In this document: in pieces, positions 45,305 through 54,748 of the stretch
Position numbering within the stretch: position 1 is the first letter of the stretch
Layout: every line of letters begins with the position of its first letter
Origin: Granulicella mallensis MP5ACTX8
GTDB lineage: Bacteria > Acidobacteriota > Terriglobia > Terriglobales > Acidobacteriaceae
DNA: 64,000 nucleotides
NCBI RefSeq assembly: GCF_000178955.2
Contig: NC_016631.1
Location: 4,650,001 to 4,714,000 of the forward strand
Direction: 5' to 3'
Notes under the pieces: generated by a model
The model's database searches: none
The model's input: the letters and a program-made list of their open reading frames with translations, nothing else
What the model was told of the DNA's origin: nothing
Made by a program: the position numbers and the translations under genes

Positions 45305-48300
45305 TCAGAAAAGAACCTTCAACGAAAGCTGTATCTGTCGAGGGCTGTTTTGCTGATTTGCACCGACCGTCCCGTATCCCGACCAAGCGCCCGGAGCATT
45401 TGGGTCTGCGACATTATTATTCCGCGTCAACGGGTCGGTGACATTCCCTGTGTTGGGCCCACCGAAGATAGGTGTATTCGTAAGGTTGAAAGCTTCTGAC
45501 TTGAATTGAAGCTTTATATCGTTGGTGATGTTGAAACGCTTTTCCACGCCCAAGGACGTCTGTTGAGCCCAGGGGGTGCGGACCACACCAGTGTTGGGCA
45601 TCGCCGTTATGGCGGTGTACTGGGCCAAGGGTGTGAAGCAACTCGGCTGCGTGCCACTCGTATAGGCGCTGTAGTTGTCGGAGTTATTCAGATAGCTGTA
45701 ATAGGTCTTATGTGCAGGACGAATATTGTAGGGCCCACCACAGTTGTAGACATAACCATTGGGATAACCGATGGGTTGGCCACCATCATTCTGAAATATC
45801 CAGTCCAACTGCCAACTGTCGAGAGCCTGCCCTAAAAGGCCATGGGCGTTGCTGGCAATGAGGCCACCCTTGCCGATGGGCAACGTGTAGAGACCGCTGA
45901 AGGAAAAGTCCCAACCGCGGTCGTAGGGGTCAATATGGTACGTCGGATTGACGTCGACGAAACTATCCTGACTATCGTTGAGCCTGTCCGTCGCCGTCAT
46001 CATCTTGGACCAAGTGAATGAAGCTAGAACGCTCAGACCCTTCACCAGAACGTTTGAGTTCGTGAGGCGCTTCTCAAACTTCGCCTGCAACGAGTTGTAG
46101 TTGCTGTATCCTTGCGGATCGGCATAGTCGGCGACATAGTCGAACTCGGGAAATGGAACTAGTAGCCTTACGGCCGAAATCGTCTGACTGCTACCGAGCG
46201 TTGTTGCCGGTCCTGCAATACCGTAAAAAGGATTCGGCACCTGAGCATTGTATTTTCCTGGGTTCACATGCGCGTCCGCAAACTCTGCAGGGGTAATGGA
46301 GTTCAATTGGATGGTGGAACGAAGCCGAGTCGTATGGGCTCCGACATATTCAAGGTCCCACACAGACTGAAATGGACCGGCCCCTTGGAACCCAAAAGAA
46401 TACGACTGCACGCGAGGAATCTTCCGATCGCGCTGATCATATTGAACCCCATTCCCAATACCCGATTCCAACCCCTGGGAATTGCCCGGAGGGGCTGTAA
46501 AGCCGTTAGGATACGGATTACCGGTGCCGAAATAACCACTTGGTGTCAAGCCACCGTTCAGGGAGGCAGTATAGCCTGTTGTTTCTTGCCAGGTCGACTG
46601 TGCTCCTAGTTCAACTCCGAGCGCCGAACTCAACCCCCAGCCACCGCGAACAACGAGTTTGTCTCCCAAAGCGTACGACACACCGACCTTGGGCAGCAGG
46701 CTGCCCCAGTAGTTTTGATAAGCAGTGAAGTTGCCATTTGCAAACTGCAATCCTCCCAAAATCGGATTAGAGAGAGAGGCAGCAGCACCAGAGTAATCCA
46801 GTTGATTGGTAACCGGATTGACGCACGTCGTACAGAAGCCTGCCGTCAAGCGATTATTGCGGTCACGCGGCGAACTCTCAGTCTCCCATCGCAGGCCCAA
46901 ATTGATCGTCAGGTTATGCATGACCTTCCAATCGTCCTGTGCATAGGCTGCATAGTAGTTGTAACTCTCGTAGGCGGTCAGAAAATCGTCCACGGAACCG
47001 CTGTCGGGCACCCCTAATAAGAGTTCCGCTATACCGTCGCCATCGCCGACATTGTTATAGGGATCCTGTTGCGTGTATTGGCTCCCGAAGGAAAAGTTCC
47101 CATTGGGCTGTCCATCGCCCCCAGGTATGTCGTGGAATAGCATAAAATCTGCGCCGTAGTGCAGGTTGTGGTGCCCCAACACCTGATTCACAGAAGGTGA
47201 CAATTCATAGGTCTCGTACATATTTGGATTGACGGTATTTCCGATAATGTTCGCAGTGCAACAGTTGGAGATACCAATCTCTGGAGCATATCGGTTGGAT
47301 GTCGTCGGAATCTGCGGCATGCTTAACCCTAGACTCTCCGCTGTAAGACTGTTATCGAGACCAGCAGCAAGCGCGCCGTCGTAGCTGATATTTGTTGCTC
47401 GATTGTAGGAAACGCGAATGTCTCCGAAGAGTGTTGACGTAAACGTATGCGTCAAATCGAGGACCTGTGTCAAGCTTGATTTGTAGTTATTGATATTTCC
47501 CTGCGCAATTCCACCTGGCAGACCGGACGAATTACTATCGGATGTACCTGACCACCACGCGAACATCCCATACATGCGGGTTCTGTCGCTGAACGCATAG
47601 TCAACGCGAACGATCGGCTGGTTGTACTGAAACCGGCCGGGATTATCCCCAATATAGTTGTTGCTATAGGTATTACCCGGAACATTGGGATGAGGCCAGA
47701 GCTTCAAAATATTGAGGCCGATCGGGCTGATTCTGTTCGCCGGAATCGTATTGTTTGGGAACGGATTCCTCGCGTAACTCTCACATGGATTCTGACCTGG
47801 GACGACGCAGTGTGTTGTCAGAGGATCATAGATATTGTGCCCACTGGTGTTCGCCAGATAATTTGTCAGGTTCACACTGCCATCCGGTCCCGGCAACATG
47901 TCCGGAGTTACAGTCCCCGTTACAACGGCCACCGGATACACTTCCCGCCAACCTTCATAGCTACCAAAGAAGTAGAGCTTCTTATGAAGAATAGGTCCAC
48001 CAACGGTGCCACCAAACTGGTGCTGATTGTGAAATGCTTTACTTTGCCCCTGCTGATTCAACTGATAATAATTCGCATCCAAGATCGAATTGCGCCAAAA
48101 ATCATAGACCGTCCCGTGGAATTGGTCGGTTCCACTCTTGAGCACGGTATTGACGGTTCCACCCGCCTCGCGGCCGTACTGAGCGTCATAGGTATTGGTC
48201 ATCACCTTGAACTCTTCGACAGCATCGACGCTGGGCGAGATGTTCCAGGTTCCCGAACCGCCTCCTCCCTGCTGTGAGACCGAGGCGCCATTCAGAGAGA

Positions 48301-48895
48301 ACTGATTGTAGTTTCCTGATTGCCCATTGATGGAATATGCATTGCTCTCGTCCTGCCCGGTGGCCTGTTGTGCACCCGTAGTGGCATAGTTTTTCACCCC
48401 TGGAACCAGAGACAAAAGTCCGTAGACTTGGCGGCCATTCAAAGGAAGATTTTGGACCTTCTCCGGATCCATTACAGTTCCACCCGAGGCGTCATCTGTA
48501 TTGAGCCCCACGGCATCAGCAGAAACTACTACCGATTCGGAGACACCACCAACTTGCAGAGCGAAGTTCAGATTGATCTTTGAAGAGACTTCGATATTAA
48601 TATTGCTTTTCGTAACCTCGCCAAAGTCCGGCGCCTTGGCAGATACCCGGTACACGCCCAATTGAACATAGGGAATCGTGTATTCCCCATTGGCACTTGT
48701 CACCGCATGATAAGTCTGCTGCGGGCCTACGGCAGTGATCGCAGCTTTGGGTATCACCGCTCCTGATTGATCCGTTACCCGTCCAGTGATCGTGCCTCGA
48801 TATTCCTGAGCCCCACAACATACCGAGAGAAAGAACGTTAACAGGCAAATTCCGAGGAAGAGACGCTGTTGCAGATTTGACATTAGCTTAGGCAT
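45305..48895 (-). CDS. Oar-like TonB-dependent receptor
   Basis: A 1,196-residue protein from ATG 48895 (AGAGG six bases upstream); the frame to 48982 lacks a signal peptide. After the signal (about residues 1-28) comes a carboxypeptidase-regulatory-like domain (GTITGRVTDQSGAVIPKAAI), a plug with VQNLPLNGRQVYGLLSLVPG and VDAVEEFKVMTNTYDAQYGR, and a long beta-barrel ending RQIQLSLKVLF. Receptors of this type move glycans or other large compounds through the outer membrane. The next gene on the same strand upstream is the alpha-L-fucosidase, so fucosylated glycans are a plausible substrate. Confidence 0.92.
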   Translation of the reverse strand: MPKLMSNLQQRLFLGICLLTFFLSVCCGAQEYRGTITGRVTDQSGAVIPKAAITAVGPQQTYHAVTSANGEYTIPYVQLGVYRVSAKAPDFGEVTKSNINIEVSSKINLNFALQVGGVSESVVVSADAVGLNTDDASGGTVMDPEKVQNLPLNGRQVYGLLSLVPGVKNYATTGAQQATGQDESNAYSINGQSGNYNQFSLNGASVSQQGGGGSGTWNISPSVDAVEEFKVMTNTYDAQYGREAGGTVNTVLKSGTDQFHGTVYDFWRNSILDANYYQLNQQGQSKAFHNQHQFGGTVGGPILHKKLYFFGSYEGWREVYPVAVVTGTVTPDMLPGPDGSVNLTNYLANTSGHNIYDPLTTHCVVPGQNPCESYARNPFPNNTIPANRISPIGLNILKLWPHPNVPGNTYSNNYIGDNPGRFQYNQPIVRVDYAFSDRTRMYGMFAWWSGTSDSNSSGLPGGIAQGNINNYKSSLTQVLDLTHTFTSTLFGDIRVSYNRATNISYDGALAAGLDNSLTAESLGLSMPQIPTTSNRYAPEIGISNCCTANIIGNTVNPNMYETYELSPSVNQVLGHHNLHYGADFMLFHDIPGGDGQPNGNFSFGSQYTQQDPYNNVGDGDGIAELLLGVPDSGSVDDFLTAYESYNYYAAYAQDDWKVMHNLTINLGLRWETESSPRDRNNRLTAGFCTTCVNPVTNQLDYSGAAASLSNPILGGLQFANGNFTAYQNYWGSLLPKVGVSYALGDKLVVRGGWGLSSALGVELGAQSTWQETTGYTASLNGGLTPSGYFGTGNPYPNGFTAPPGNSQGLESGIGNGVQYDQRDRKIPRVQSYSFGFQGAGPFQSVWDLEYVGAHTTRLRSTIQLNSITPAEFADAHVNPGKYNAQVPNPFYGIAGPATTLGSSQTISAVRLLVPFPEFDYVADYADPQGYSNYNSLQAKFEKRLTNSNVLVKGLSVLASFTWSKMMTATDRLNDSQDSFVDVNPTYHIDPYDRGWDFSFSGLYTLPIGKGGLIASNAHGLLGQALDSWQLDWIFQNDGGQPIGYPNGYVYNCGGPYNIRPAHKTYYSYLNNSDNYSAYTSGTQPSCFTPLAQYTAITAMPNTGVVRTPWAQQTSLGVEKRFNITNDIKLQFKSEAFNLTNTPIFGGPNTGNVTDPLTRNNNVADPNAPGAWSGYGTVGANQQNSPRQIQLSLKVLF

Positions 48896-49548
48896 TGCTG
48901 ACCTCTGAAATGGATGTACTTGTTCGGTTGAATCTGTGTTTTCGACTGGATTCCTGGGGATCATCGTCACAGCCAGAAACATGGGCCCTGAGGTGTTCGG
49001 AGATCTCGGTTCAATTCACAGCACTCTGCAGGCCGAGGCACAGTCGCAGCTACCTGAACCCATAACCCCATCAATCTTTCGTGAGAGTTAAATGGGCTTC
49101 GCCCACTCTCGCTTCTTTCACGCGAATTTCAGAGGGTCAACACGATGAGTTTTTCTCAAGAAGGCGAAGCGGCATATCCTCGTTTGAGGCGCGCGCCAAC
49201 ACCCCTTTAGAGGGGCAGAACGTGCACGCTACCAACGCAATCACTGAACTCGCGGCTTTACCGTCTGATCCGGCAATGATCTCGCAGCGATCATTGCCGG
49301 ATCTCAACAGTTGCTGGAACCACGACCGATTCGAATCGAATTAGCCAAGAAGGGAAAGTGCGACGTCGACGCACCGGCGTTTACCCAGGCATTTACCAGG
49401 GATGCGCAGCGCAAACTCTCAAGTACGCCCAAACGTCGATGGCATCCTGTGCCATGAATGGCGAGGACGGGGATGCCAACAGGTTTTGCTCACTCCAACA
49501 TGAATCGAGGTCCGACACCGGATTTGCGGCGACCAATGGAGGCTGCGA
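48896..49548. other. Intergenic region upstream of a receptor gene
   Basis: About 650 bases without a convincing gene; short plus-strand frames here have no family features. It holds the hairpin at 49267-49303 and a palindrome ccccttta-gagggg near 49200, and presumably the promoter of the receptor gene. Confidence 0.5.
49267..49303. terminator. Perfect 15-bp hairpin
   Basis: Arms gatccggcaatgatc and its exact complement with a seven-base loop, about 245 bases after the fucosidase stop. No T-run; it may be a terminator or an operator. Confidence 0.5.
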
Positions 49549-50988
49549 TCACAGGGGTTCATTGTAGACTCCGAATTCGGTAATGCCAGGAGGTAACGTC
49601 GAGCCAGACAATACCAACCGAATACGCTCCGCACTGATCCGTTCGAACTGGTGCAGCTGGAATGTATTCCCACCTTTGCCTATTGCGAGATCGGACCATG
49701 AGCCGTCATGCCAATGCTGCACTCGATAGCTGTCAATTCGGCTCTTCGCTCCAGAGTCCGAGTCGTAGCGGGACTCCACGATCGAAACGGTATTGAATGC
49801 GACCGATTGATCAAAATCAATCTCTAGCCAGCCTGACTTCTGCCCTTCATCGCATATCCAGGAACTTCGAAAGTTATTGTCATTCGCGAGATCGGGTCCG
49901 GACGTATCGGCACTGCTGCTGGCAAAAGAACGCTTGGCAAATGCCAGATTCGGAGTCGTGATCTGGATGGAGGCGGCTATCTTCGGGGAAGGACCGGGGT
50001 TCTTCCAAAGCTTGCCAATCTCCTCAAGCCTCGCAATTGCGTTTGGATCAAATCGCCCATCCCGGTTCGGAGCAACATTCAGGATGAGATTGCAATGTCC
50101 TTGATTGAACGGAATTAGCCATTCGTCGACAATCTGCTTGGCTGACGTTAGCTCTTGCCGAGGATAGTCAGACTTCCAAAACCATTCGCTCTGCAACGTA
50201 GTGCCAGACTGCGATGGAACCAGACTGTCAGCTGGAATCTTCTGGCCGGCGTGTTGCTCGTACTCCTTGATATCTGAGTAATAGAGAGCGGGGCCAGGAT
50301 ACTGGCCCGCGTTGTGGTCAGAGACCAAACAATTGGGCTGAAGGCTCTTTATATGATCGTAGATTGTCCTAAAGGGGAGTTGATCGTAGTGCAACCGCGC
50401 CCAACCACAGTCCCACCCGTCGAAGATCAACATCGTGATCTCTCCGTAGTTGGTCAGAAGCTCGGTTAGCTGGACTTTAATCAGGTCGATCTTCTGCGAT
50501 GTGATCTGATACGGACGGATATCAGCCCTCAGATCGAGAATAGAGAGATAGAGGCAAACTTTCAGCCCGCGCTTCCGAAAGGAATCGGTATAAGAGCGGA
50601 CGATGTCATGCGGGAAGGACGAGTCCTTGACACTTGGGCTACTAGTCCTTGTGGGCCAGAGACAAAAGCCGTCATGGTGTTTCGTCGTCAGACATCCATA
50701 TCCCATGTTGGCGGACGCGGCCGCCTCTGCCCACTGATCCGTGTCCAGATGAGCTGGATCGAACAGCTTCGGAGATGCCTTTGGGTCTCCCCACTCACGC
50801 TCCTCAAAGGTAGCCATGTTCAGGTGAATGAACATCCCGAAACGCAAGTCCAAAAACTTCTGTTGCAGATCTAACAACGGCTCCCGCACTTGAGTCGGAG
50901 CGGACAAAGCGTCCAATCTGCGCGCGCCTCCTAGCAACGTCGCAGCTGTCATGAGCCCATAGTTGAATTCTCGCCGGCTGATCGTCAC
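49549..50988 (-). CDS. GH29 alpha-L-fucosidase with C-terminal discoidin-like domain, Tat-exported
   Basis: A 479-residue protein starting at GTG 50988 with AGGAG eight bases upstream. The N-terminus ISRREFNYGLMTAATLLGGA fits a twin-arginine signal. The GH29 catalytic barrel shows FGMFIHLNMATFEEREWGDP, TTKHHDGFCLWPT and the probable nucleophile D190 in MLIFDGWDCGW. The last 140 residues (NNFRSSWICDEGQKSGWLEI) form an F5/8-type-C/discoidin-like beta-sandwich. It hydrolyses terminal alpha-L-fucose from glycans, probably in the periplasm. Located between two TonB-dependent receptor genes on the same strand. Confidence 0.92.
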   Translation of the reverse strand: MTISRREFNYGLMTAATLLGGARRLDALSAPTQVREPLLDLQQKFLDLRFGMFIHLNMATFEEREWGDPKASPKLFDPAHLDTDQWAEAAASANMGYGCLTTKHHDGFCLWPTRTSSPSVKDSSFPHDIVRSYTDSFRKRGLKVCLYLSILDLRADIRPYQITSQKIDLIKVQLTELLTNYGEITMLIFDGWDCGWARLHYDQLPFRTIYDHIKSLQPNCLVSDHNAGQYPGPALYYSDIKEYEQHAGQKIPADSLVPSQSGTTLQSEWFWKSDYPRQELTSAKQIVDEWLIPFNQGHCNLILNVAPNRDGRFDPNAIARLEEIGKLWKNPGPSPKIAASIQITTPNLAFAKRSFASSSADTSGPDLANDNNFRSSWICDEGQKSGWLEIDFDQSVAFNTVSIVESRYDSDSGAKSRIDSYRVQHWHDGSWSDLAIGKGGNTFQLHQFERISAERIRLVLSGSTLPPGITEFGVYNEPL

Positions 50989-51125
50989 TCAATTTCTCCT
51001 TGCGGCAAAGGGGCCGTCCCGTTATGCATTACTGTTAGGGAAGAACGTCTGCCATTGCAGCGCAAACCAAATCACGATAGAGCGACCCGAGGCCATCTGT
51101 CAGTCAAGAGGCAGTGGCGTTCTCT

Positions 51126-54100
51126 TCAAAAGATGATCTTTGCGGCAATCTGAAGCTTGCGAGCATCATTGGCCGTACTGGAGACTACTCCGAAGGTCGT
51201 CGGGCTCGAAAGATCGGTTCCAGGTGTACCTAAGATGACACTGTTGGTTGCGTTGAACGCTTCACCTCTAAGTTCGAGGCGCGCCGACCCGTACATTGGA
51301 AATTGCCGGAAGACAGAGAGGTCAAGATCCCAGAAACCTTGTTGCCGCAGAGAGTTGCGTCCAACGTCTCCATAGGTGTATTGCGCAGGTGCAACGAAAG
51401 CAGCGGTATTAAACCACTCGTCTTTCGATTGATGTGCTGGTTTCGGGTTACCGACAAGATTCGGCCTCTCATATCCCTCATTTCCAACGTTGGCGATGTC
51501 CGGATCAAGATTGAGGCTAAAATTTTGGCCGGAGTGGGCGCTGAAGATGGCATTACCCTGCCAGCCGCCAAGTGCATAATCGGCCAATCTGTTGCCGGTC
51601 GAGAAGCGCTTGCCGCGGCCGACCGGCGCCTCGTAGTTGACGTTCGCCGTGAACTGTTGAGGAAGATCGAATGCAGATACGCTGCGGTCACCGCGGATGT
51701 TGTACGGGTTCTGGACATTGGTACCTTCAACGCCGAAGTAACCCGAGGATCCTTCATCAATCGACTTACTCCAGGTGTAGGAGATTTGATAGGCGAGGCC
51801 ACCTTCAAAGCGCCGGCTCAAAGCAAGCTGCAAGGCGTTATACGTTCCGTTTCCGATGGAGCGATCATAGTTGCTGGCAATCATGTAAGGGTACAGCGAT
51901 CTCGCGCTTGGATCTCCGGGGCCGGGTGTGACGGCGGTGTTGTAGTAGGTCCCAACATCCAAACGATGTGATTCCGACCCAACATAATTGAGCGAGAGGT
52001 TCATATTCTGAGTCAGCTGCTGCTCGATTCCGAGGTTGTATTGTTCGGAATAAGGGTTCCGGATATTCGGATCTACGTAGTAGTTCGCATTTGACGGAGT
52101 GAACGGGGTACTTGCAGGTAGATCGGAGGCACTAGCACCGAGAAACGGATTTTGCCCGGTCACTGTTGGAAGTAAGCTTGTGCCGCTAGGCAGATTGAGA
52201 CTCTGAACGGATTGAGTTCCTATATCCGGCCAGGAGCCTTGATAGTTCTGCGCCAGTTGGATGGCAGCAGCCCAATTATCGAAGATGATCCCAAAACCTA
52301 CGTGAATCACAAGGCGCGGGTTGGCACGGTATATTGCACCGATTCGTGGGCCGAAGTTCGTCTTCGTGTCATGCAGTATTCGCCTATCAGGGCTTACGAC
52401 GACATGCGCTGGCAGAACGCCTCCCGGTATACATGGCGCGTGCCCGCGATCCTCACAGGAGGGAGGAAGCTGTTGGACGATATAAGTGCCATTGTCGAAG
52501 TCCATGTCTCCGGTCTCGATGCTGCCCTGCGTTCCGACTGAACTCTCCGTTCCGTAGCCAGGGATGAAGGTGCGGTCATAGCGAAGCCCAGCGTTGACCG
52601 TTAGTTTCTCCGTGACTCGCATCTGATCCTGTACATAGAATCCCATGATGCCGCCCGGTCTCTCCGCGATGTTCACGTTACGGCGGTAGGCGTTATCCGG
52701 AACATTGAGCAAGAAGGAAGCGAGGGCGCTTCCCGTGGTGCCGAGATTATTCGGATCGGCTGTCTGCTGAGGCGCAAACCCGACCTGTCCGTAGAGCTGT
52801 TTCTCGGTATGCCCCAGACTATTCCACTCTCCGCCAACCTGGAGGACATGCCGCCCGAAGCTCTTCGTGACATCGCTCTTGTACTGCCATGTCGTCGATA
52901 GATCGGGGGAAGGAGCAGACGATTCCCCGCCGCTGAAGAAGCCATTGACACCAATCTGTGGCATCAGTTGAATGCCGCCGACAAATCCTGCAATCGCGGG
53001 CGTCGCTCCGTATGTCCCAATTACATTGGGGATAGAGAAGAGGCTCTCGCTATCGTAGCCAAGATGAGAACGCGCGAATTGGGCCTGCAGGCTGAGTGAA
53101 GGTCCGAAGACGTGCATCCAACTCGCTCCGTAGTTCTGACCCGGCTCACTGAGGGTTTGCGTGATGCTGGGAAGGCCTCCTGGCGTCGTTTCATTCAAGC
53201 GCTCTGCGCTGTAGCGAAACCAAACGAAGTCGTGATCCCCGAAGTTATGGTCGATCCTGACGGTATAGTTTTGTTGCTGCTGCTTGTTCGACTCTGTATT
53301 GATGGCGTTATATTGCGGCGCACTGGGTATGAAGATCGGGGCCGGCAGAACCAACTTTGCATAGGCAACCGCTCTTGGATCAACCTCTGAGGGCGTAATT
53401 TGGTTATTGGCATAAGCCGTCCGGAGAAATTGACCAGGGTTTGCGGGATCGGGTCGAGTCGACGAGGGATCATAGATCTGCGTAGGCACCGCACTTAAAT
53501 CGCCGTTGAGCTCTGCGGCGGTAGGAACGATAAAGAAGCTATTGGAAGGCTGACTGAAGAGAAATCCCTCGGCGGCCACAAAGAAAAAGGTGTTCTTGCG
53601 CAGTCCTGCCAGTTTAGGAAGTATTACCGGGCCGCCGAGCGAACCGCCAAACTGGTTCTGTCGAAGCGGCGTAACAGAGCTCAGAAATGGATTGCGCGCA
53701 TCGAAAAAGTCGTTGCGTAAATACTCCCAGGCAGAGCCATGGAAGTGCTGCGTCCCAGATTTCGTCACGACATTGACGATGCCACCCGTTACGCCTCCAT
53801 ATTGGGCCTGATCCGGATGAGAGAGAACCTTGAACTCTTGAATCGCATCAATAATCGGGGCAACGGTGTAGGTGTTGTACCAGCTGTTCTCATCGTTCAA
53901 GCCGTCCACCATGAAAAAGTTGCTACGGTTCGTCTGCCCATTTACCGCGGGAAATGTGAATGCTGAGCCAAAGGTAGTGGGCGTTCGATCACCGCTGCCA
54001 TTCTGGGCCACGCTGATCGGCGAGGCGCCGGGCGTGAGCGAAAGTAATTGGGTGAAGTTACGTCCATTCAGAGGCAGGTCCGTCACTTCCCTACTTCCGA

Positions 54101-54542
54101 TGACCGTGCCCAACTGGGAGCTGCCGGTTTCGAGCGTCTGTCCTTCCGCTTGCACGGAGACGGTCTCATTGACGGCTCCGACCGTCATCGTTATGTCAAT
54201 GGTGCTCGTTTGGCTAACAACGAGCGTGAAGCCACCGCTGCTAAACGTAGCGAATCCAGTCTTCGTCGCTTGCAAGGTATAGGGTCCCGGAGGGACGGCA
54301 GGAAAGTTATAGCTCCCGCTGTCGTTGGAGGTCGCAGCGCGCTCCACTCCCGTTGCCCCATTCTTCAGCACAATCCGCGCGCCTGGCACGACTGCACCGC
54401 TCACATCCTTGACCCCTCCTGTAACCGATGCCGAAGAAAGCTGAGCGGCTGCTGACGGGCTCCAGAGCTGGCTCACCAGAACCATGAACGAAAGGAAGAG
54501 TGCCAATTTAGCGCAAGTAGGCCTGCTACACGAAGTGCTCAC
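51126..54542 (-). CDS. Oar-like TonB-dependent receptor
   Basis: A 1,138-residue protein from GTG 54542, with a signal peptide (about residues 1-34), a carboxypeptidase-regulatory-like domain (SASVTGGVKDVSGAVVPGAR), a plug (VTDLPLNGRNFTQLLSLTPG, RSNFFMVDGLNDENSW) and a beta-barrel ending KLQIAAKIIF. It lies upstream of the fucosidase gene, 137 bases away, so both may belong to one glycan-use operon. A 14-bp motif shared with the promoter region near the response regulator lies 149 bases before the start. Confidence 0.92.
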   Translation of the reverse strand: MSTSCSRPTCAKLALFLSFMVLVSQLWSPSAAAQLSSASVTGGVKDVSGAVVPGARIVLKNGATGVERAATSNDSGSYNFPAVPPGPYTLQATKTGFATFSSGGFTLVVSQTSTIDITMTVGAVNETVSVQAEGQTLETGSSQLGTVIGSREVTDLPLNGRNFTQLLSLTPGASPISVAQNGSGDRTPTTFGSAFTFPAVNGQTNRSNFFMVDGLNDENSWYNTYTVAPIIDAIQEFKVLSHPDQAQYGGVTGGIVNVVTKSGTQHFHGSAWEYLRNDFFDARNPFLSSVTPLRQNQFGGSLGGPVILPKLAGLRKNTFFFVAAEGFLFSQPSNSFFIVPTAAELNGDLSAVPTQIYDPSSTRPDPANPGQFLRTAYANNQITPSEVDPRAVAYAKLVLPAPIFIPSAPQYNAINTESNKQQQQNYTVRIDHNFGDHDFVWFRYSAERLNETTPGGLPSITQTLSEPGQNYGASWMHVFGPSLSLQAQFARSHLGYDSESLFSIPNVIGTYGATPAIAGFVGGIQLMPQIGVNGFFSGGESSAPSPDLSTTWQYKSDVTKSFGRHVLQVGGEWNSLGHTEKQLYGQVGFAPQQTADPNNLGTTGSALASFLLNVPDNAYRRNVNIAERPGGIMGFYVQDQMRVTEKLTVNAGLRYDRTFIPGYGTESSVGTQGSIETGDMDFDNGTYIVQQLPPSCEDRGHAPCIPGGVLPAHVVVSPDRRILHDTKTNFGPRIGAIYRANPRLVIHVGFGIIFDNWAAAIQLAQNYQGSWPDIGTQSVQSLNLPSGTSLLPTVTGQNPFLGASASDLPASTPFTPSNANYYVDPNIRNPYSEQYNLGIEQQLTQNMNLSLNYVGSESHRLDVGTYYNTAVTPGPGDPSARSLYPYMIASNYDRSIGNGTYNALQLALSRRFEGGLAYQISYTWSKSIDEGSSGYFGVEGTNVQNPYNIRGDRSVSAFDLPQQFTANVNYEAPVGRGKRFSTGNRLADYALGGWQGNAIFSAHSGQNFSLNLDPDIANVGNEGYERPNLVGNPKPAHQSKDEWFNTAAFVAPAQYTYGDVGRNSLRQQGFWDLDLSVFRQFPMYGSARLELRGEAFNATNSVILGTPGTDLSSPTTFGVVSSTANDARKLQIAAKIIF

Positions 54543-54690
54543 GATGATGACCTCTACAAGGAAACGTTGATGGGAACGGAGTCGGGGGAATGATCCTTCG
54601 AATCTCTCACGTGGACCAAAACTAGATCGACACGATGAGTGTCCCTGATGAGGTCAAGCCCGTAAATGCTGAATAGGGTCGTGTTCCTAT

Positions 54691-54704
54691 AACCCTTTTG
54701 AGGG
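54691..54704 (-). promoter_or_regulatory. Shared 14-bp motif, candidate operator (copy 1)
   Basis: Minus-strand CCCTCAAAAGGGTT, upstream of the receptor gene that starts at 54542. It matches 13 of 14 bases of the copy at 58292-58305. The role as a binding site of the nearby response regulator is inferred. Confidence 0.5.
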
Positions 54705-54748
54705 AGCGTATACTACCGCCAGCTCGGGTTTGCCGTAAGCCCTCTCAA